DNA of 64,000 bases from Piscicola geometra (taxonomy: Eukaryota; Annelida; Clitellata; Hirudinida; Piscicolidae), in NCBI GenBank assembly GCA_943735955.1, contig OX030956.1, positions 11,433,944-11,497,943 of the forward strand. The letters are read 5' to 3'. The notes under the pieces were generated by a model. That model was not told the DNA's origin, did no database searches, and worked only from the letters and a program-made list of their open reading frames with translations. The translations under genes were made by a program, and so were the position numbers. Positions 58,267 to 64,000 of this stretch are shown in pieces. How positions within the stretch are numbered: position 1 is the first letter of the stretch; every line of letters begins with the position of its first letter.

Positions 58267-61200
58267 TTACTTGCTAGGCCAGATGTCGATCAGGTATGTG
58301 ATCACATGAGCTTGTTCGTTCAACGAGACGGACGCTGATGATCGGTAGCGTTTGTGGCGGGGGTGGCGCAAGTGGCCGTTGTCTGAGATGGGAGGGCAAA
58401 GAAGGAGTGGTCCAAAAATGAGACCCAAGGACCTGCTGGACATCATGTTGGCAGCCCTGTTGCGCTCAACCCTCTTCAGATGGTCCATCATGAAACTGAA
58501 GAGCGCCTAGGGAGGTTGTGTTTGTTTGTGTCTATGTGATTGTGCTTTTGTAGGTTTATAAAGTGCTCAATTTTATATTCAATAAAAAGCGAACAATTGA
58601 AAGATAACTCATGTTCTTAGAAGTTATTGGAATGGCTCGAACCAGGTTGTTCTTGGGCAGGCAGTCGAGGACACTGAGCATGAGGCCGACACTGGCGGAC
58701 AGGTCGTTTTGGATCTGCAACTTGATCGCGTCGACAAACATGTCGTAGAGGTCACCACACATCAGCGGGTCAGGCAGTTCGAGGAAAAAGCTCTTGAGAA
58801 GGCCTGTAGTGGAAAGCACAAGTGGGTTAAAAGGCTGAATTTATTGGAAAATGTTTCAGGAAATTGAACTTCATCGTGCCCACTCACCAGCGACGATGTT
58901 GATGTCGGGAACATTCTGGGCATACAAGAGCTCTTCGAAAGCAGTGCCATTCCACGTGACCAGACCTCCGTTTCCACTGTCGTTGTAGTGTTCCTCCATC
59001 ATTTTCTTGAGCTTGTTGAGGCGCTCATGCGAGCCACTGATGCGGTAAATGCCCATGCTGTCAAGGCCCCTCTCCTCCACCTCGTGCACACACGCCTTCA
59101 CCAGACGAGGAACTCTGCTGCCGTTGACGCCGTTCGAAGAGTTGATCGAGGCTTCCCTCGTGATCAGGTCGTCCAACACCGCCCCAAAGATGGCGTTGTC
59201 AGCTGGCACCGGCACTCGTGCAAACTTTTCCGCCAGGTTCCGGTACTTGAGTTCCACGTAGAGCGTTCCTGCCGGCTGCAGCTTCATCGCGAGTCGCCGT
59301 TGATGGCCGTGGATGGAGATGAAGTCTTCGATGACGAGTTGCGCAGTGTAGCAGAGACGTTGTCGAGCCACCGGGTCCCAGCTGTAGATGCAGAAGTTGA
59401 TGGTATGTGAGTGCGCCAGGTCGATCTCGAAGTCTTCGTCCCAGTCGAAGTTGATCGCTCCGGTTTTGGCAGCGGTGCGTGCCTTGCTGTCGCCGTCGAC
59501 GCTCAAGACGCAGTACAAGTCTCGCAAGACGGTTCGTCGCGTGGTCTTCAAGCCGTGGCCACAGAAGATTTTGACGTAGATGCTTCCACTGAACAGCTGG
59601 CCAGTTTGCGCCGAGTTGACTTGAGATAACAGCGCCTCTTTGCTGGAGATCTCTGTGATATTGTGGTTTTTGTGCTTTTCACTTTTATTGCGGCCATTTT
59701 TGTCGACTTTCGCATAATCGCCATCGTGAATGTTGTCGTTGTTCTGGTGCGGGTGAAACTCTCCCACCTTTATCTTCATCGGCTCGCTTTTCAACTTGTC
59801 TCCATTCTTTTTCTTCTTTCTCGAGTTTTGAATGTTCTGAGCGTACATCTCCTGGAACTCCTTTGAGTCGGGGTCGACGAGTTCTGGGCAGGCGATCAGG
59901 TCGTCGATGCTCATGTCATTTATGCCGTTCTCCGAGATGTTGTCTCGTCGGTCGGCCCTTCGGAAAATCTGGTCTGTTTCAACCCTCCGAAAAATCTGGT
60001 CCGTTTCAGGCAGCGAGTTCTGGTGGCGATGGCGGTGGTGCTGATGACCATACTGGTATTGTTTTTCCGTGTAGTGGTCCAGATAGCCTTGGTGGGCAGG
60101 TAGGTCAAACGGGTGGGGGTGTTGCGTGTGGTGGGCATCGTTGAATCGAACTTCAGTCGTTTCTAACGTTCTTGACTTGGAGGCGTGCAAAATGCCGGAA
60201 GACAGATCATAAGTGCCTTCGTCGTAGTCGTTGTCGAGGCTTTTGGACTTTCGTTTTCCTAGTTTATTGATTTTTAAGGGTTAGGAACAATTTAATTTAT
60301 AACACTGGTATTCAAATTAAATAAAGGCTAATATTAACTATTCAGGAATTCGAGATAAGTTCTTCGCCATGATAACAATTTGTACCTCCACATAAAAATA
60401 ATTATTTCTAATTTGATAAGTATTTAATTAATTTTTTGAATTAAACATTTTAAACCTTTGGAGTCTGGTTCGATGGAGGGTGTGGTTTGAGAAGCGGTCG
60501 CAGTGAGTCGCTTCTTGAGGGGGTCAATTGGATGGACGCCTTGTTTCTGTCTCAGTCTTAAACGGCAGTGTCGAAGTGCTTGTTTCAATGATCAATTTAC
60601 AGAGATATATATGAAATAATTCTAGTATATAATAAAGATTAATCTAGGTCATAAGTAAGATATATTTGGGATATATTAAAAATATCTTTTTAAATGTCTT
60701 TTTTTAACTAAATACATAATATCTAAGCTACATTTGAAATATTTTACAGAATTACTTCATTCGAATAATTAAAACAATTTTTTTTAAATCGATAGGCGAT
60801 GTGAACAAAGTCGATGAATAAAGACGACTAACTCGGATTTAGGCCCAAACTGCGATTGAGCCATTTTCTGTCTGGATTCCGAGAGAGCCAGTTTGGCTCT
60901 GTCCCTACTCGAGATGGGCTTCAGACGCTGCTGCTGACGTTGTTGCTGCAGCAGAGAGGTGGGCAGTTGCTGTTGGTGCTTTTCACTGCGCTCTCGCTTC
61001 AACTTGTTCTGCAGTCGGCGGTCGTACAGCCACGTCTTGTACTCCTCAGAACTGTAGTCGAAGAATTTCTTCTCTCTCTTGAGCGCCTTGCTGTCTTCGT
61101 TGGGGTCTCCGAAGAGAGCTGACGTCATGGCGTGGGTGGTGTCTAGGGAGTCGTGGACGTCTCTAGTGGGCGTGAGTGCCTTGTACTTTTTGAAGTCGTT

Positions 61201-64000
61201 GCCGCCGTTTGACTTGTTGTTGTTGTTCGAGCCCTTTTCCCTGCCGTTAGCGTGGCCTGTTGTTGGACATTAACTTTCAAAATGGTCTCAAATTTGCATA
61301 AAATAATAATTACTTTTTATAAAATCCTTTCTATAAATTAACAAAAATCTTGAGATTTTATCACCAAAGAATGCGACACCAGCACTAAACACCTTTTGAG
61401 CCGTTTCCATTCTTCAGTCTGCCGTTGAACTCCCTCAAGTCGTACGAGAGACGATCCAGCTTGCGGAGCCAGTGCTTCAGTTGGCTGGGGTCGTCGCCAT
61501 TGCTCGACAGGGCTCCATTCTCGATCTCGGCGGGAAGCGAACTGGACTTTTCGTTCGTGCTGAGCAGTCCTGGCAGGATCTCGAGCGCGGTGGTGGAGGG
61601 GGAAGACGAGACGGCTTCGTAGTTGTTTCCATTTTGAATGTCCGAATCGGAGCTGTATCTCTTGCGACGGGAAGGAGTCGTGAGGTTGAACGAGTGGTCG
61701 TCTTGAAAGTAAAGTTTTTGAGCGGCTTCTTGTTGTTTGCTTCCGTTCTTGGCTTTTTGTTTTCGACGTGTTTTGCTGACGTCAGAGGGGAACTGTGCAT
61801 CAGATTCGAATTGGAGAGGGGGGTAGTATGGCTGGTGGGTGGTTTGGAGGAAGTGGCGGGCTGCAACTTGATCTTTTTCGAATTGGTCGAAATAACTCGG
61901 GTACGAAGATTTGTAAGCGAGGGAGGGTTTGTAGTAGGTTGGTATGGAGGACAAATTTTCATTGTATGGGTGTTGCTTTTGTTGCTGCAACTCGAATTTG
62001 AGTTGTTGTTGTAGGAGGTATAATTGCTGCTCTTGTCGTTCGATCTGCTTCTCTAAACTCAACTGCTTCTGCTCATACTTCCACTGCTCCAGACGCATCT
62101 TGCTGGCCTTTTTGTGCCTGGACAGGGACCTGGAAAGCTCCTTGATGCCTGCAAAGTCATCATCGTCGCCTTCTTCCTGCCTCTCGAACGGATTCGCAGC
62201 CACTCCGTAGAGGTACTCACACGCCATTTGCGTTTCCCCGTCGGAGAAGTAGTCCATACTGCGGTTCTTCCTGCCGTTCATGCCTTGGATCTTCCTGTCC
62301 AGACTCTCCACCTGCTTCTTGCTTCTGTAGCTTGCGTTGTTCTTGATGTCGTGATGGAAGTCGTAAGACTTTTGAGCGAAGGTTGGGTCGATGGGTGGGT
62401 ACCAGGTCTGGGTGGGTTGTTTGTGGCCGTAGTAGAGTTCTTTGTAGGTGGGTTTGAGGGTTTTCAAGGGTCGCAGGTACGGGTCGTAATACTGTTGTTG
62501 CTGTTGTTGTTGGAAGGAAGGAAAGGGCGGCGCGAAGGATTTGTGAATGGAGGGCATGTGGGGGAGTTGATATGGCGAGTGAAAGAGGTAGGGTGCTTGC
62601 ATACAGGGTTGGTCGATTGCTCGCTGCTGTTGCAGCTTCTTTTTTGTAAATACCTGAATTGAATATTGTCTTGATTTACGTTTTTGAATAAATATTTATT
62701 TAAATTTTTTTAATTGTAATTGAAATATAAATGATTGAACAATTTAATTTAAACTTAAATATTGAAATATTAATATTAAAAATAAACTTTTGAAAGACAG
62801 AAGAACCAGCAACGAATTCAGACACCTGAGTTTGTTCAACGGGGACGCGGGGAGAGGTGGGCGAGAGAGGCAGACTGGGACACGAGAGGTTCTTGCAGCA
62901 ACTCTTGCGCGTCTTGACGGTGAGGAGCAGACGACTGGGGATCGACATCAGGATCACCACGTCGTCCAGACACACGCCCTTCAAGCTCAAGCCGTCAATC
63001 GCCAAGATCTCTTCGCCCACCCTCAGCAGTCCATTCCTCTCCACTGCACTGCCCACCGCGATCCTCGATATGAAGACGCCATCTGCTCGGTCAAATCCGT
63101 TGCCTTCTCTGATGTAAAAGCCTAAAGTCTGACCGGGTCGTTTGTTGATCTCGACCGTTTCGACTGTGGTGTAGTCGACGAAGGTTTCGATCGACTTGAT
63201 GCCCATGTCGAGCAGGGGCTTGCAAGGGTGTGGGAGGACTGCAGGCCGGGAAGAAGACTGAGGTCGAAGCTGGCCTGCCTGTTCCCTGGAGTACCTGTGC
63301 ATCAGTGCGGTCAAACCATCGACACATGCATGATGTAGATTATTCGTAACACTCATTTAGTCACATCTTTTGTCCTTTATAAAATTGAAAAAGTTAGAAA
63401 ATGAAAATGCGAAATCTCGTAAGGTGGCTTCCTCCAGTGTTGAAAGACAAGACTGAAAGATGGTGGAGTAGCAGGAAAGTTGTTAAAAGAAGAGCTGCTC
63501 ACATTTGCTTTCCAAACTTCAAGGTGCATTGCTGATATCCTGGTTTCGCTGCAATATTGGCCACATCAATCACTCGGCATCGGCCTTATCACCTTTAATT
63601 TATATTTATTTCAGTTGCTTTCACAAACAACTTCTTCACGCAAGCTAATTATTACTTCTCTCAAGAAACGGTTAATCACTGAGTATTCGACTGAGTATTC
63701 GAATATTGAAGTGGATTCATTTATTTAATTCTGATGAAGAGAGTGGCACTAGATTTCAAGTAATCAAAGTTGCAGGTCATTTGAACAGATAAAAACAGGA
63801 AAACAAGCAGTTAGACAAGCAGATAGACAAGCAGACAAGACAAACAAGAACAACAACGAACTTCTCAGGCCAGCGGTGGCCCCCAGCAGTTCGGGTGGTG
63901 CGTTCCATACTGCGGTCCTGCAGCAGTGGTCGACCACCGAACGCCACAGCTTCCGACTCCGGGTAGGAGCGGCTGTAGAGACAGCGCTGCTTCTGCTGCT
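58267..64000 (-). CDS. syd-1: Syd-1/RhoGAP100F (SYDE) homologue: PDZ, C2 and RhoGAP domains, 5' end outside window
   Basis: Exons: 64000(partial)-63862, 63294-62826, 62653-61393, 61256-60833, 60556-60456, 60258-58888, 58803-58643, 58506-58267; all phases match. The PDZ exon carries VETVEINKRPGQTLGFYI and GDxx-type pocket residues (RVGEEILAIDG). Long Gln- and Tyr-rich linkers follow. A C2 domain (SGSIYVKIFCGHGLK; DFEIDLAHSHTINFCIYSWD; LYVELKYRNLAEKF) precedes the RhoGAP (VPRLVKACVHEVEERGLDS; arginine finger in GIYRISG; LLKSFFLELPDPLM; GLIFGPLLL). The usual NLA asparagine near GP is Ser here. Family members organise presynaptic active zones upstream of liprin-alpha. The protein ends IDIWPSK directly after the GAP fold, but the TAA overlaps a consensus GTAAGT donor, so a longer isoform is possible. 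Confidence 0.9.

Noticed and set aside
59863..60144. Cys/Arg-rich plus-strand frame
   Set aside because: Antisense shadow of the syd-1 C2/RhoGAP exon.

Overview
This is animal (metazoan) nuclear DNA. The genes are split by short GT-AG introns, coding islands are GC-richer than the AT-rich intergenic DNA, truncated LINE ends are present, and all protein families are bilaterian. Gene content (Fas2/NCAM-type adhesion molecules, a syd-1 type PDZ-C2-RhoGAP protein, a Shroom-type protein, APC) and intron structure suggest an invertebrate, probably a protostome; I cannot name the lineage from sequence alone. The most visible trait is the load of simple and tandem repeats, more than 25 arrays from dinucleotides to 30-mers, many filling introns.

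Layout: 1-2882 (+) is the 3' end of a single-pass membrane protein whose last intron is a GGGT-rich minisatellite. 4291-8421 (-) is a Shroom homologue with a C-terminal ASD2 coiled coil. 9565-23471 (-) is a complete Fas2/NCAM-type gene (gene A, 14 exons, 5 Ig + 1 FN3 + TM, about 951 aa). 31896-38078 (+) is the armadillo domain and very long last exon of APC, with the 5' exons not identified. 41636-53485 (-) is a second complete Fas2/NCAM-type gene (gene B, 19 exons, 5 Ig + 2 FN3 + TM, about 860 aa). 58267 to the right edge (-) is a syd-1/RhoGAP100F homologue that continues beyond the window. LINE remnants lie at about 23.8, 52.5 and 54.7-55.3 kb.

I rebuilt exon chains by hand from splice consensus plus reading-frame phase. 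Every junction in genes A and B closes in frame, except that gene A needs two single-base corrections in one Ig3 exon and a GC-AG intron. The genes share a theme of cell adhesion, synapse assembly and cortical cytoskeleton (Fas2, Syd-1, APC, Shroom), but nothing shows that they are co-regulated.

The best candidates for something new are: the repeated placement of tandem arrays directly against 3' splice sites; a signal peptide made of a 15-bp minisatellite; an APC with at most one degenerate beta-catenin-binding repeat; and two diverged Fas2-type paralogues bracketing APC.
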